DNA from: Ptychodera flava
Taxonomy: Eukaryota; Hemichordata; Enteropneusta; Ptychoderidae
DNA length: 64,000 bases
Direction of reading: 5' to 3'
Assembly: GCF_041260155.1 (NCBI RefSeq)
Contig: NC_091947.1
Span: 34,668,032 to 34,732,031, forward strand
A program made the translations under genes and the position numbers. The notes under the pieces were generated by a model. The model was not told the DNA's origin. It ran no database searches and saw only the letters and a program-made list of their open reading frames with translations. Below, piece by piece: positions 36,289 through 48,079 of the stretch (positions are counted from its first letter, which is position 1; every line of letters begins with the position of its first letter).

Positions 36289-36840
36289 AGAGGAAGTTTG
36301 CCAAGGGTGATATTTACATATGTTCTAGCTTTAAGGTCAATTATTCCGGAAAAGCAATTTTCGCCATTTATAACTGGTGCCGTTTTTTACAAATAAGATA
36401 AAATCTGTGGCAAAAGTTGCATTATAGGGCTTCATCACGGGAAAAGGTGCCAAGATTGGTGCTTTCATCAGGTCATATGGCAGGGACCATCTTCCAATGG
36501 GTATGGCATTGTCATTCACATTTACACCAGGCTTTATGTATTTGCATAACTATTGTGTATGTTATGCAAATACTCACAGCCTAGCATGAATGTGAGAGAG
36601 TGGACAATGCCATACCAATCAGAAGATGTACCCTGCCATATCATGTGATGAAAGCGCCAAGCTTGGTCTATTTTTACCATCATTCAAAATAAATTTAGTT
36701 TATGAAGCCCAAAAATGCAACTTCTGCCACTATTTTTATCCATTTTTGTAAAAATTATCAAGTTATAAATGGCAAAAATGGCAATTCTTGAATAAGTGAC
36801 CAAAAACAAATGTTAAAAATCTTCTTTGGTGAACTCCCCT
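36289..36840. mobile_element. 552-bp foldback MITE flanked by TTAA, Kolobok/T2-like
   Basis: The whole element folds on itself: the left half from AGAGGAAGTTTGCCAA is the inverse of the right half ending GGTGAACTCCCCT, around a ~10-nt loop near 36549. TTAA flanks both sides (36285-36288 and 36841-36844). Reading outside-in from the right gives TTAAAGGGGAG, which fits the TTAAAGGRR end described for T2/Kolobok-type MITEs in frogs. It lies in the intron between the exons at 36139 and 37509. Confidence 0.75.
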
Positions 36841-37508
36841 TTAATACAAAGACCTACCTTTTTCCTATGCTGCATTCCAATTTGACTTGAGAATGTTCAT
36901 GTAGATATGCAATGAAGTGTACTCAAACCAAATGAGTGGACGTTACGTAGTAGACTCTGTACAATTTTAATTGAATTATACCAATAAACATTTACTTCAC
37001 TTGAACCTTTGCAAATCATACATAATTGACTGATGAAGTTTTAATTAAATAATAACATACTTGGATAAAATGTTTTGGCATATATACATTAAGATAAAGT
37101 ACAGATCAATTTTTGTGGCAACGTTTCTGTCTTATTCCGTACATGAATAATTTTAAAAATTCATTGACTTAATAAAGAGGGAATCAACATTTTTTCCTGC
37201 AGGATAAATCATCTGAAAAATATATTTTGTTTTATGCCATTGATTCCACTGTCTATGGATATACTAGTTTGAAGCTATTTGCAATATGAACAGATTGATA
37301 CTTGTACAACAAATCACATCGGGTCATTCGCAAATTGAGGGTACATTATTTTCTGATTACATGCGAATTTCATTCTTCAATGTTTGATGGCTGTGGAAAG
37401 AGTCAAAATTGTCAGCTTTTAGCAAGGATTCTAACACACTTGCTCTTAACATTACATATTTTTGTTATAAGCTTTATATCTAACTTGATGTTTTTTTATT
37501 TTTTCCAG

Positions 37509-37660
37509 CATATGCACAGGACAACCTCAAGATAACAGGTCAAGCAATAACTAAAACTGTAACAGACAATCACAGCTCTTTAAAAAGAGCTCATGGTCAT
37601 GACAATATCAAGTTCTGGACTTTATGGACACTTGAACATTTTTTCAACTTAACAGTTTAA
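37509..37660 (+). CDS. terminal coding exon, unknown protein
   Basis: A T-rich tract ending TTTTTTCCAG gives the acceptor. Two bases complete the codon opened at 36212, then 49 residues follow to TAA at 37658-37660, starting YAQDNLKITGQAITKTVTDN and continuing SSLKRAHG. The first ~35 residues look like an amphipathic helix with heptad-like spacing, loosely recalling a vesicle SNARE motif, but the match is too weak to claim. The last ~19 residues (ending LEHFFNLTV) are less conserved-looking, so the exon could end earlier. ATTAAA at 37697-37702 is a candidate polyadenylation signal. Confidence 0.6.
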
Positions 37661-38330
37661 TGTTGATTATGTTGATTGGCTTTAAAAATCTGGTGGATTA
37701 AATTTTATTCCTACCAAATTTTTTAGCTCTTGCATTATTTTTGTCTGCGCAGCAGAGTGTGTTGAAGTGGTAAGGTGATGGCAGTTTCTCAGCAGCACTG
37801 ATAAAAAAGTTTCAAGTTGTTGGGGTGACTATAATTCAGAGTGCAGAAGGTAGGTTGATTTTATAAAGCACAGCAGTAGGAAATCTACTAGCAGAGAGGC
37901 AGCTAATTGCCAGGTAGAGTGGCAGCTAACCTCCAGAAGAGATAGAGAAAATCTAATTCTGGGCTCTCCGGGAAAGATATTCCACGAGCTCTTGTACCCT
38001 TGAGAGGGACCTTCATGGAAGAGGATAGATTCTTGATTGCCAACATGTCAGAGGGGTGTTATGTCCATGTGACAAACATGTTTCATTGAGCAGCACAGAT
38101 TTCGGGTGCAGCTGCCTGGATTTCAAGCCATACATGTTTCCAACATGTATTGTCCATGTTGTCAATACATAACGAAAAGTTAAAATCAATATGGTCAGAC
38201 ACATGTTTTGAAACCTGTAGGTAACATGCATATGACACATGTTTGTTACCAGTAGGAAACACAATGTAAATGGGTATCATTTCGGTAAGGGATATTATCA
38301 CAAGGAAACAAATCAGTTGCCTATGCATCA
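37661..38330. other. 3' flank, no supported gene
   Basis: It contains a cluster of ACATGTTT-type half palindromes at 38075-38260 (for example AAACATGTTT and ACATGTTTCCAACATGT). Their meaning is unknown. Confidence 0.4.
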
Positions 38331-38379
38331 AGATTGATGACAGAGACTGCAGAAATATGACACCTCACTGAAATATACA

Positions 38380-40153
38380 CTTGGGAAGGAACTATTACCA
38401 GTTACCAGACATGTTATCGCAAGCATACATCCCTCGATGTGACAGTGATCATGACATGGATGAAGAACTATTAGCAGTTGTACAGCATGTGATGTCAGCA
38501 CTACCGGTATCAGACAACAAACTAGAGGAGATTAGAAAAGAGACAGCAAATGACCAAACCCTAACAGAACTGAAATCTGTGATATTGAAGGGATGGCCAA
38601 CAAGCAACAATCAAATACCAATCAGATTAAAGCCATACTGGAAGCACAGAGATGAACTATCGATAATGGATGAGATCATATTCAAAGGTGAGCGAATATT
38701 AATTCCGCACAAACTTAATGCTAAAGAACATCCACACAGGCCATAAAGGAATAGAGAAGTCCAAGAAACATGCAAGAGACGTTCTCTTCTGGCCAGGTAT
38801 GAATACACAAATAGAAAATATGGTATCACAGTGCAGCACTTGTCTGGAACACCGTAAATCAACCAGAAAGAGCCAATGATACCAAGCAAGTACCAAATGA
38901 CCCCTGGCAAGCAGTCGCTAAAGATCTCTTCACCATCAACAACGTCAACTACTTGGTTGCGATGGACTACTACTCCAAAAATTTTGAAGATGCAAAATTG
39001 GACAATACGAAAAACAACACTGGTAAGCTACACCAAATCCATTTCCCAAGACATGGAACACCAATCGAAGTAAGAAGTGACAACGGTCCACAATTCACAT
39101 CCAGTGAATATCGACGATTCTCCAAAGAATGGAACTTCAAACACACAACTATCAGTCAATCCGATGGTATGGCAGAGATAACCGTACAAAAATCAGACTT
39201 ACTACGAAAAGCTGCAAAGATGGAAAAGATCCCTATCTCAGCATCCTGGAGTACAGAAACACACCGGTTGATGACATTACTGATGAGTAGAAGATTGCGT
39301 TCTATCATACCAATTACTCAAAGTCACCTGAAACCAAAAGCCATCAACCAGGAAACCATCAATGGCAAGTTGAAAGAAAAGCAAGATCGTCAAAAGCAAT
39401 ACTACGACAGAAATGCCAAACCACTCCTGTCACTAAACACAGGACACACCATGAAAATTCAACAACAAGGTAAATGGGAAATAGCAAAGGTCAAAGGTCA
39501 TGCAGGGAAACCAAGATCGTACTACATTGAAACACCTGAAGGAAAAGCATACCGTCAAAACAGAAGACATCTGATGAAAACCAATGAAAAACCGCCAACT
39601 CAAAAATCAACCATCATTGACGACGAAGCAAATGTGACCAAAGAGCATCCATCTTCCACAAAACAACATCCATCGATTGCTATGGAAACAACACCAGCTG
39701 AGAAAGAGCGACCGGTCAACCAGAAAGTTACAACAACAAGAAGTGGAAGAGTTGTGGCAAAGCCTGAGAAGTATAAGGATTATGTCTGCAATTGAGGTCA
39801 ACAAACATAGAGTCAAAAGGGCAGAGTAATCCCTGACTCACTTTAGTTAGAATAGGCACCAGCGGGATAGTCCACCCCGTCTTGTTAGTTAGTTGAAATA
39901 TACAATCATTCATCATATATAAATTGGCTTGACATTAGAACAGATATAAGGAACTAGGACAAGTCTGCATGAAGATCATGAACACTATGAACACTGTGAA
40001 CTTGATGACTGAACTCTGAACTCAATAATGCTGCTGACAATTTTACATATCTCATTTGATCAAGAATCGTTACAATAATATTTCATAGTTGCCAATATAC
40101 AACAAACGAAATTCATAGAAATTTCATGAACATCTCAATCTCAAACGGGGAGT
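38380..40153 (+). mobile_element. Ty3/Gypsy-like LTR retrotransposon fossil, 3' pol part
   Basis: Pieces of the pol polyprotein occur in order: the end of the RNase H/linker region, the integrase zinc-binding region, part of the integrase core, and a basic integrase C-terminal region ending near 39795. A purine-rich AAACGGGGAG at 40143-40152 followed by TGTCATGATG looks like the polypurine tract and the start of a 3' LTR, whose far end and 5' partner were not found. Gag, protease and most of reverse transcriptase are absent. The copy is broken, with at least several breaks, and looks old. Confidence 0.75.
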
Positions 40154-42100
40154 TGTCATGATGTGATTACTCAGCACATCACACTATTCATAACACCCTT
40201 CTGTAATGAATGGCACCAAAAATGATTATCACTGTGAAAGGTCCAATTAGAGCGCTGATACCAAACACATCTGTAAATGAGGATTTCTGTGGTACACTGA
40301 ATTCCAACTTGATTGGACACAACGTTTTTAGTCTTCATTATCATTCTGTAAGATAAAATAGAGATAACAAATCCTCATAGCAACTTTTTCTGGGTTTTTT
40401 TTAGTGAAATATCCTGCTATTAATATAGACAAAATAGAACTTCCCCATCTCAGTTCAACATCCTGAATCTGTACTTGCCACCATGATAGTTCTAGAACCT
40501 GAATTTCCATTTTGCCAAGAAGACTGAAAGGATCTTTACTTTTTTGTTCATATTATAGCCTAAAGTGAAACCAGATAGCAGAGAAAGTCATGTACTGATA
40601 GGTGAAAGCTTACATTTCTGCTATCCAGAATGATTTCAAGTTGAAACTAACAGTTCACGATCTCTGAGATGGTCAAGTCAAATGTTTTCTGCACTAATTA
40701 GAAAAAAAAATATTCTGTAAAAATGCTGTGTTTTTGACCTGCAAAACCACATATTGATTGTGAAACAAACTTATTTTTGGAATGGAAGGTTGATGAGACA
40801 AGCTTGTAATAAACAGTTTGGTTATAGTCACAAGGACAATGTCAAATCTATTGCTTTTTGAGCCAAAAATTTTTTACCAACAATTTTTCGTTATTTTTCT
40901 CTAACAGTAAGACTTATATGGATGATGAAATTACAACAAAAAAATCAATATGTCACCAGATTAATTTGGCAGCTAGGATTTGAAATACACTCACTTTTTT
41001 CCCATTTTAATGACAGAAATAAAGTGGTTGCTCAACCCATATAATTACTTTCAGTTCCTTTCTTTAATTGCTGCACTTGTTTTGTTTACATATGTGAACC
41101 ACATTGAATAATAAATGAATTTCAAAGTTTTAGCTATTTGTCCTCTTAAAATGTGCATAAGAATTAATTATCACTTCTCAGGCCTTCCATAGCAACAGTT
41201 AAAGCTTTTGCAAACTTAAAAGTTATGACCTCGCCTTATCCATACTTTGTATAATATTTAGATTTCCAATCAAACAATTTTGTTTCACGTAAATAATTGT
41301 TCAGATATTGCACATTATATGCATCAAATAAAAATATGGGGTCATCAGCCTATTAACAATGCTACATTACTTACCATCACCCTCCCCCGTATGTGAAATG
41401 GGAAAAATCACAATTTGATGAGAAGTATGTCAGTTTCACATTATTTTGTTGAGATTTTTAAATACTTTGTAAATATATCAACATTCAAACATTTAAAACA
41501 TACAACTCGAAGATAATATAATGATCATTCAATCATCACTAACAATGTCCACTTTCATGCTACAAGCTCTGACTTACCGTTTATCAATCACTTTTTCTTG
41601 TTCTTTCAATTTTATCTTTGGCTGTCAAACATGAAAGATATAAAGGTTAGGACCAGGCTCTTGTACAGCAAATTAGCACAACAATGTTGATTGAGTAGTT
41701 TTAAATATTTGAACATGCAGGATACCTTTGATGAAATGCCTCAGGCATTTTTTATTCTATAAGGTCCTCCACTCAATCTGTCATTTTTCAAATACCCTGT
41801 TGCTGGCTAAGAGTTGAATAGTAAGCATGATTGGACCACTTTTTGCCTATATTAGCATTGATGTATGTCTGTGCATTCTGTGTATGACCTAGAAAGTCTG
41901 ATTTTTGATTGCAAAACAAACAAAATGTGTTTAAAGTCCTGATGTTAGTACTGTGTCTAGCAACATTACAGATATACATGTATTGCATATGCATGTCACT
42001 ATACTTGGGCTGGTCAACTTGTTTAGTTGCCCATAAAATTGCCTTTCTCAATCCTTAATGCGCTTGGGCCATTAGAATATCACAAGACGTATCTTAATCC
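40154..42100. other. possible LTR remnant, then gene-free DNA
   Basis: The first part may be LTR-derived but could not be bounded. The rest is AT-rich and without recognised exons up to the terminal exon at 42101. Confidence 0.4.
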
Positions 42101-42316
42101 TCATACATTTGACAATGTCTTCATCTTTTCATAATTCTTATATAATTTCCTTATCCTTTGTTCTTCCTCATCTGTCATTTTTCTTTTCTGTCTTCCGCAT
42201 TCATCACTCCATCGCTTGAAATCATTCAGCACCCATGATCTGAGTGATGGTTGAACAAAAGGTGTGCGCACCTCTGCAATATATGTCTGCCAGACAAATT
42301 TCTCCACATCAGTGAT
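42101..42316 (-). CDS. terminal coding exon of a minus-strand host gene, unknown protein
   Basis: The acceptor TTTATTTAATACAG precedes the exon, which starts in phase 0 and encodes 71 residues then TGA (42101-42103). The sequence starts ITDVEKFVWQTYIAEVRTPF, continues VQPSLRSWVLNDFKRW, and ends in a strongly charged, probably helical tail (GRQKRKMTDEEEQRIRKLY and NYEKMKTLSNV). The exon upstream at 46497-46652 ends in phase 0, so the two can join directly. No domain was recognised. Of all host coding pieces in the window this is among the most convincing by length and composition. Confidence 0.7.
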   Translation of the reverse strand: MTDVEKFVWQTYIAEVRTPFVQPSLRSWVLNDFKRWSDECGRQKRKMTDEEEQRIRKLYKNYEKMKTLSNV

Positions 42317-43244
42317 CTGTATTAAATAAAGCTTGAACAACATTAGTGGAAGTTAAGCAATGAAATTGTGGTATTATGTCTGATTACATTGACTGCATTG
42401 CAGCCTATAATGTTTAAAATAATTTCTTACTCCATGATATTTCAATATCTTCAACTATGTCCTGACTATCACATTATCATTGTGTCAGTTATTGATGACC
42501 ACATGATTTCTGTCTAGACTTGAATTCAATTTTAAACATAACAATGCTGACTGTCCACGTATGGCTGTGCTGGGCTTTTTCATAATTTTTCTGGGAGTAT
42601 ACAACAAGAAACTGCAGTGAATACACAAAACAAAACCACACCTAAAAATTAATCGATCATTATAGCTAAAAAGTGACACTATCTTCGATCATGACTCACT
42701 TACAGTGATACTGAGTGTATACCTCAAGATGCTTGTAGGAGTACAATAAGAAACTGTTGTTGGCATTAAAAAACAATAGCGTCTGAACTGACATTTGGTT
42801 ACATGTGGCAAGCCAGAATGAGTGTGTACACGATATTTACTAGCTTCTATGCACCTTAGCTTGTGATATTCATAGTCACGTGCATTTGAACAAATTTTGA
42901 TGCACTAGCTCTGTCCACTGAAGTATGAAATGGTTGGCAACTTGCAACTGTTGATCACATACACTTACACAACCATGCAACCTAGTACATCGTAACTAGT
43001 GATAAAATCAGCCATACAAAACTAAACGTGTCCCTTATAATATAAAATGCATAAAATTAATGTAGACAATATCTGGTCTCTCTACTGTCTATAGTTGCAC
43101 AATCGAAGACTAAGGTAGATTAATGGGCATCCTCACCTTCCACTGTTAATTAAGCTGCCACACCTACAATAATGCTATATATCCCAAACTGCTACCAAGT
43201 TACAGAAGCATTGCAGTGTCACAGATGAATGGGGACAATTCTGA
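42317..43244 (-). other. intron of the minus-strand gene, no feature recognised
   Basis: Part of the ~4.2-kb interval between the exons at 42316 and 46497. No exon-like block was found here. Confidence 0.4.
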
Positions 43245-43245
43245 A

Positions 43246-43284
43246 CACAAACACACACACATACACACACACACACACATAAAT

Positions 43285-43342
<58 letters not shown>

Positions 43343-43350
43343 TATATATA
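43246..43350. repeat. (CA)n followed by (TA)n microsatellite
   Basis: CA-rich repeats at 43246-43287 merge into AT repeats to about 43350. Confidence 0.95.
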
Positions 43351-43761
43351 GTCAAGTCAGGTGGTGCACACATATGTGCACGTTTATTGCTTTCAAGGCC
43401 TCCAGCCCATAAGCAAGGGGTACAACAGTACAGTAAATACACTAGTTTCTCGTGAAATAAGGAAAAAATAAGTCCGTTCATAGTACTGAAAAATCGTACT
43501 GAAAACTAAACTATGGCATTTCAGTATTTTCAAAACTTATTCTCTGAACTTGAAAGCTTTATATACAAAGTTACATAGTGATAAGATCATTGATGGATCC
43601 TTTTCACTCATAATTCTCAAAAACATTTGGAAGTGAGGATTATTAATATCTTCTCGTGGAAAATATTGCTTTCTCAAATTTGCATCTACAGGACACACAA
43701 GTAGAAAATGATACTCATCTTCTACATATTTGCCAGAGCATACCTTACAATGCATTGTAAG

Positions 43762-43768
<7 letters not shown>
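43331..43768 (-). mobile_element. LINE 3' end fragment with RT C-terminal Cys/His region
   Basis: On the minus strand the frame from about 43757 to a stop at 43537 encodes HCKVCSGKYVEDEYHFLLVC, followed by LRKQYFPRED and ICNFVYKAFKF-like residues. This CxxC...EDEYHFLL.CP pattern is typical of the tail of many LINE reverse transcriptases. A 3' UTR follows with GGGCTGGAGGCCTTGAAAGC and AATAAA (43383-43388), and the copy ends at the AT microsatellite. Everything upstream of the Cys motif is lost at the (TA)n tract beginning near 43769. Confidence 0.7.

Positions 43769-43847
<79 letters not shown>
43769..43847. repeat. (TA)n microsatellite
   Basis: About 79 bp of perfect TA repeats. Confidence 0.95.
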
Positions 43848-43850
<3 letters not shown>

Positions 43851-43993
43851 GGGTTATTACACGAAGTTTGGGCGATACCGCGTCGTATTCGAGTGTTGTG
43901 TCCGTATTTTGACGAGTTGCGCAGCAACGAGTCAAAATACGGACACATCACGAGAATACAACGCGGTATCGCCCTAACTTTGTGTAATAACCC
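43851..43993. mobile_element. 143-bp foldback MITE
   Basis: The arms GGGTTATTACACGAAGTTTG ... and ... AACTTTGTGTAATAACCC pair along nearly their whole length, meeting at TTGCGCAGCAA. TTTA precedes it and CTTTA follows, so a TTTA target duplication is possible. The arms are CpG-rich relative to the flanks. Confidence 0.75.
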
Positions 43994-43999
43994 CTTTAT

Positions 44000-45480
44000 C
44001 ACACATGCATGCTTTGGTTATGACTGTTTTCCTACAGACGCTCCGAAATTAGCAACGAAATCAACTTGAAATCGACCTTGCTTCCTCCAGGCTGTACTTA
44101 TAAAAAGTTGGTTGCTAAGAAGTGATGACAACCCTATCACTTCTTGATATTATTCCACTGCAAAGGAGGGTTTATGGAGCACTTTTAAAGCAAACAATTT
44201 AAATATTGCGATGTCGACACAGGTTTTCACAATTTGAAGAAGATTTATTTTTAGTTTAAAATGACGGTGGATGTAAAACATAGGCGGGAGTTTATACAAT
44301 GGGTGTGTTTTCGTGTTTTAATACATAACCTCATCCCTGCGTGAAAGTTATGAGGCCGCAAAAATTGGGTCAAAATACTCTCGCCACGCTCAAACTCTTA
44401 TTGAGTATGAACAGCTGAGAGCATAGAGCAAGCAGCTCTGCGACATCTATGAATGCACATACAGTGGATATAATACCCGTACCAGTCAGTTTATCTCGAA
44501 GAATTATACATGTTCCCAGATGTCAAATATGCCGAATTTACCATCTCAGTAAGTGGATTAGGGAATATATGAAGTGAGTACACTGTAAGCTGTAGTGTCG
44601 TAACTCGTTCGTGATTTTGTTGCTGTACCGTGTACGAATAAAAGTACATTTCAAAGGTATTTCCGTCATCTGCTCGTATATTTTCCTTCCTGGCTTGCCT
44701 AAATAGAACTAAACTTCCTTTAACAACCTAAGCGAAAGTTTGACTTTCCCTAGATGGTACATTGTATCAGAAACCCGCACCGCATCGGTGCCACCAGACA
44801 CGATCATGACCTGTGCACTGGCAGGTACATATTGGAAATATCATGTGCACCTTCAACCTTGTCTGTCGCGAGTATTTTCTGTGCGGTTGGATTTTTGTGG
44901 CTCATTTACGACTGTAAACGATGTAATTCACTGCCCAGATACTTTAAGCTCATCAGCGTACAGGAAACTTGTCATAAAGCGATTCTATGCTCTGTCAATT
45001 AACCCATATCTTTACGTGTAATCACGGTCCCTCCACAAAAAGGGACTGTGGTGTAATGATCCATGGTGTAATCTTCAGCAGCGTGGACGACACAAAAACA
45101 CTGCACCGTGCACCGCCACGGGACCGGCCGTGAATTGACAGGTGGGCAAATTATACAAATTTTCAATACGTTTGTTTGTATGTTTTTGGTACAACTGTAC
45201 TTGTGCCTAAGTGTAATGCCCATGAAGTGACTGCAAACAACAGAATTTTGACCGTAATCATGACGTTTCGGATTGTCATTTGTCTTATTCGCTCAGCTGT
45301 TTTATATGTACATATACCAATGAAGGTCATGCATACAGCGAAAGTCACGCGTACGCGTCGCTGTAAGTAATTCGGTTACAGTGAAAATATAATTCGTATT
45401 TTCACTAGTTAAAATATGGGCTCATATCAGTACCGTCTGAACAATAGAAGAATGGCAATACAGGCATAGCATGTATGATA
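44000..45480. other. intronic, no supported feature
   Basis: No exon or repeat was recognised apart from scattered short palindromes. Confidence 0.35.
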
Positions 45481-45481
45481 A

Positions 45482-45501
45482 ATATATATATATATATATA
45501 T

Positions 45502-45535
<34 letters not shown>
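45482..45535. repeat. (TA)n microsatellite
   Basis: Interrupted TA repeat, read directly. Confidence 0.95.
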
Positions 45536-45537
<2 letters not shown>

Positions 45538-45539
45538 AC

Positions 45540-46010
45540 TGAGGTCATCCTGAGGAACATGGATACCAACTTTCAACTGAGGTCATGCTGAGGAACATGG
45601 ATACCAACTTTCAAAGCAATTGGAGGAGCCGTTTCAGAGATTTTTTTACTGAAACTGAAAAAATTACCCAAAAAATACAAACACCCAAATTTCATCCAGA
45701 GTTGTAAACACCTAATTTAGATTACATAAAGGAACAAACCAAGTTTCAATTAAATCTGACCAATGATAACTGAGTTTTAGCAGTTTGCAGGATTTTTTCT
45801 TTTTTTCCCTAATTTGCATATTTTTGACACTGACATGTTCAATTGAATAACTTCACATGATCTCCACCCCTGGGTGCACCTATACACCAAATAAAATAGC
45901 TGCTGGGGTTTAGAAGTTTTTGATCTGAACGGACATACATACGTACATACATATATAGTTATGTACATACACACAGACATGTAATTGAGATGCAAATGAA
46001 ATGATACACC
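45540..46010. repeat. satellite-like block of the GAGGTCATCCTGAGGAACATG family
   Basis: It shares blocks with 54380-54625 and 56150-56340 (TACCAACTTTCAAAGCAA, TTTGCATATTTTTGACACTG, TGGGTGCAC..ACACCAAAT, GGACATACATAC). The first ~40 bp is duplicated at 45536-45616. Confidence 0.75.
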
Positions 46011-46070
46011 TTATACGATAAGCTCTCTGTGGTATGCCAAATGAAAGCTAATGATACTCAGGCCCCTTAA

Positions 46071-46255
46071 AGGTATACTGTCACCTGTTCCAATTTTGCC
46101 ACAGTTACCATGGAAAGAGAAAATCTAACCAATTACAGATTTTAAGTGGGTGGCCGCTTTTCAAAAACAGCACCCTAAAATGGACATCTTGAATACCAAG
46201 GAACGCCCCCTTGACCAGATATGGACATATTTAGATTACAGGTGATTGTATACCT
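46071..46255. mobile_element. 185-bp MITE flanked by TTAA, Kolobok/T2-like
   Basis: The left end AGGTATACTGTCACCTGT is inversely matched by ACAGGTGATTGTATACCT. TTAA flanks both sides (46067-46070 and 46256-46259), so the outer sequence reads TTAAAGGTA, close to the T2/Kolobok end. It lies in an intron of the minus-strand gene. Confidence 0.75.
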
Positions 46256-46496
46256 TTAAAAGCCTGTAAGGGTTATCCCTTAATAGGAGCCTGATCACAA
46301 ACTCCCACAACGGATTTGAAGCATCTGTACATCCTTTTACATCTCAAGCAATTCTGCACACAAAGATTATCATTGGCACCTAATTATTGAAAAGTGACAG
46401 TGTCTGTGGTTTTATTGCAGTTTGAGGTGATGGCACATTAAACCTATATGTTTCAGTCATTTCTTTCACTTTTAAAATCAATATCATTCCACTTAC

Positions 46497-46652
46497 TTTT
46501 CCTTTATCATAAAGGGTAGAGATGGTTTTAATAACTTCATCAACCATCATCCTTTTTAATTTTGGTTCGATCAATTTTGGTACACTCATTTAATTTGGTG
46601 TTGAATGCAAGAAGACATTTACATCTAGCCATTCACTGTCTGCCATCCAGTC
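46497..46652 (-). CDS. coding exon of the minus-strand gene with one in-frame stop
   Basis: The acceptor TGTACATCATAG and donor GGAAAA|GTAAGT bound exactly 156 nt in phase 0-0. The frame reads DWMADSEWLDVNVFLHSTPN, then TAA, then MSVPKLIEPKLKRMMVDEV and further charged residues to DKGK. Both sides of the stop look coding and lie in one frame, and the exon is a whole number of codons. The exon therefore carries a nonsense change, or the gene ends at the TAA, or a second product starts at the ATG directly after it (46589). It joins in phase to the exons at 47429-47666 and 42101-42316. Confidence 0.6.
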
Positions 46653-47428
46653 CTATGATGTACAAGTAACAAAGTTGCAATTAATGAGACATATAGCACT
46701 AACATGTAAGAAAACTCATTGTCAAATGTATTTTTAAAATCAACATATGTAGATTATTAATAACACAAATATACGATTAACAATTACTTTCTATAGCATG
46801 TTATACACAGTGAGTTGTAAGGGGTTTCGGAGTGGTATGATTGTATTTTCAGTAAAGGATGACATCTGTATCAATTGTACGTCTAAATGTATTGATTAAT
46901 TTTTGATATCATTCACAGAAGAAAATCAGAACTAATCATGCACAGATAATTTCCAGACTAATTCATTGATTAGTCACTTGGATTTGAGCTCACAATCTAT
47001 AACATGACTTTGTATTCATGTACAGCAATTTACATATTTCCCACCTTTAAAAACTGGTGTTCAATAACAATGGGACCTAGACTAATTAATGAAAAATGGG
47101 TCTCAGAGGACAGCTACAGAGGTTAAGAGTATCTAATATAATGGATATTATAGTTACCATTATTCTCATTTCACTCAGTAAGATGACAAATTCTTACACA
47201 CTCTGTAATATCACTTATATTCAAATCATATCCTATGCGTTTACACTTTAGGTATAAAATAAGTGCTGTGGTGTGGAAATGCTAGTTCTGAAAAAACATG
47301 AGTTTTTGTTTTTCAGCGAAACGCTTATAAACAACACATAAATACCGTCAAAAGACGGCAACTCACAGTTTCCCTTATAGCTCATACTGTGATGATAATA
47401 TCAATACAATAAGTACCGGTATAATTAC
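46653..47428 (-). other. intron, no feature recognised
   Basis: AT-rich sequence between two phase-compatible exons. Confidence 0.45.
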
Positions 47429-47666
47429 CTTATACTGGAGATGGACCATTGTACCCCTCTTTGAAAACCTGTAATGGTGTGGTCCAGAATGCTGACTGAT
47501 GTCATTGATGGAGTTCTCCAGTATCCTGTAATGTCTAGCATGTACTTGAGTTCAATAGCCTTAACTCAATTGTAGGCCGCCTGGATTGCCATTTTCAGCT
47601 GTCCCATAGTTCTCACTTCTGTTTTTTCTAATTTGTGGGAAATCTTTGCAAATAACTGATCTGCAT
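47429..47666 (-). CDS. coding exon of the minus-strand gene, apparently frameshifted
   Basis: The acceptor TCATATTACAG is followed, with two leading bases, by ADQLFAKISHKLEKTEVRTM, then GQLKMAIQAAYN and a TGA at 47566-47568. Further on, a different frame is open to the donor TATAAG|GTAATT and reads VHARHYRILENSINDISQHS, then GPHHYRFSKRGTMVHLQYK. Both halves look coding, so a single exon with a frameshift plus a stop fits best. An alternative is a terminal exon ending at the TGA, with the second half being chance. The second frame ends in phase 0, matching the next exon. The first part loosely recalls transposase tails, but the similarity is too weak to name. Confidence 0.5.
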
Positions 47667-48079
47667 CTGTAATATGAAGATAGTTTATCTGTGGTCAATG
47701 AACTGACAGCAAGGGTTGCATGGGTTAAGTTCACATTCTTGATAGAAAGACAAATTTACAGATGACCACAATATAACGCATGAAAGCGATGCCTTCTTTC
47801 ACTTGCTGTTTTTTTGTTCATGTAATGGCTCTGTTATAAGTATCTTTCCCAGATGTTATGGTCACCACTCTGAATTGGGTTTTGTGCACGACTCACTTGA
47901 CATTGACAAAATCTATTATCACATTATATGCCAAAACAATATCAGCAATAGACCACTAATTATTATTATTACTTATCATATATGCCTGGTAATAGTTCTC
48001 ATGGGTGTTACAATCATTTTTCACATGTAACTACATTTTGAGAGGTGTAACTACAACTTGAGCCAATCTGTATCAGTTA
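47667..48079. other. intron, no feature recognised
   Basis: Nothing was recognised between the exon at 47666 and the repeat starting at 48080. Confidence 0.4.

Noticed and set aside
38075-38260. Cluster of p53-like half sites (AAACATGTTT and similar)
   Set aside because: ACATGT palindromes are short and likely by chance in AT-rich DNA; no spacing or conservation evidence.
43200-44069. Frames rich in alternating Ile and Tyr
   Set aside because: Translations of (TA)n microsatellites; only the LINE tail on the minus strand is meaningful here.
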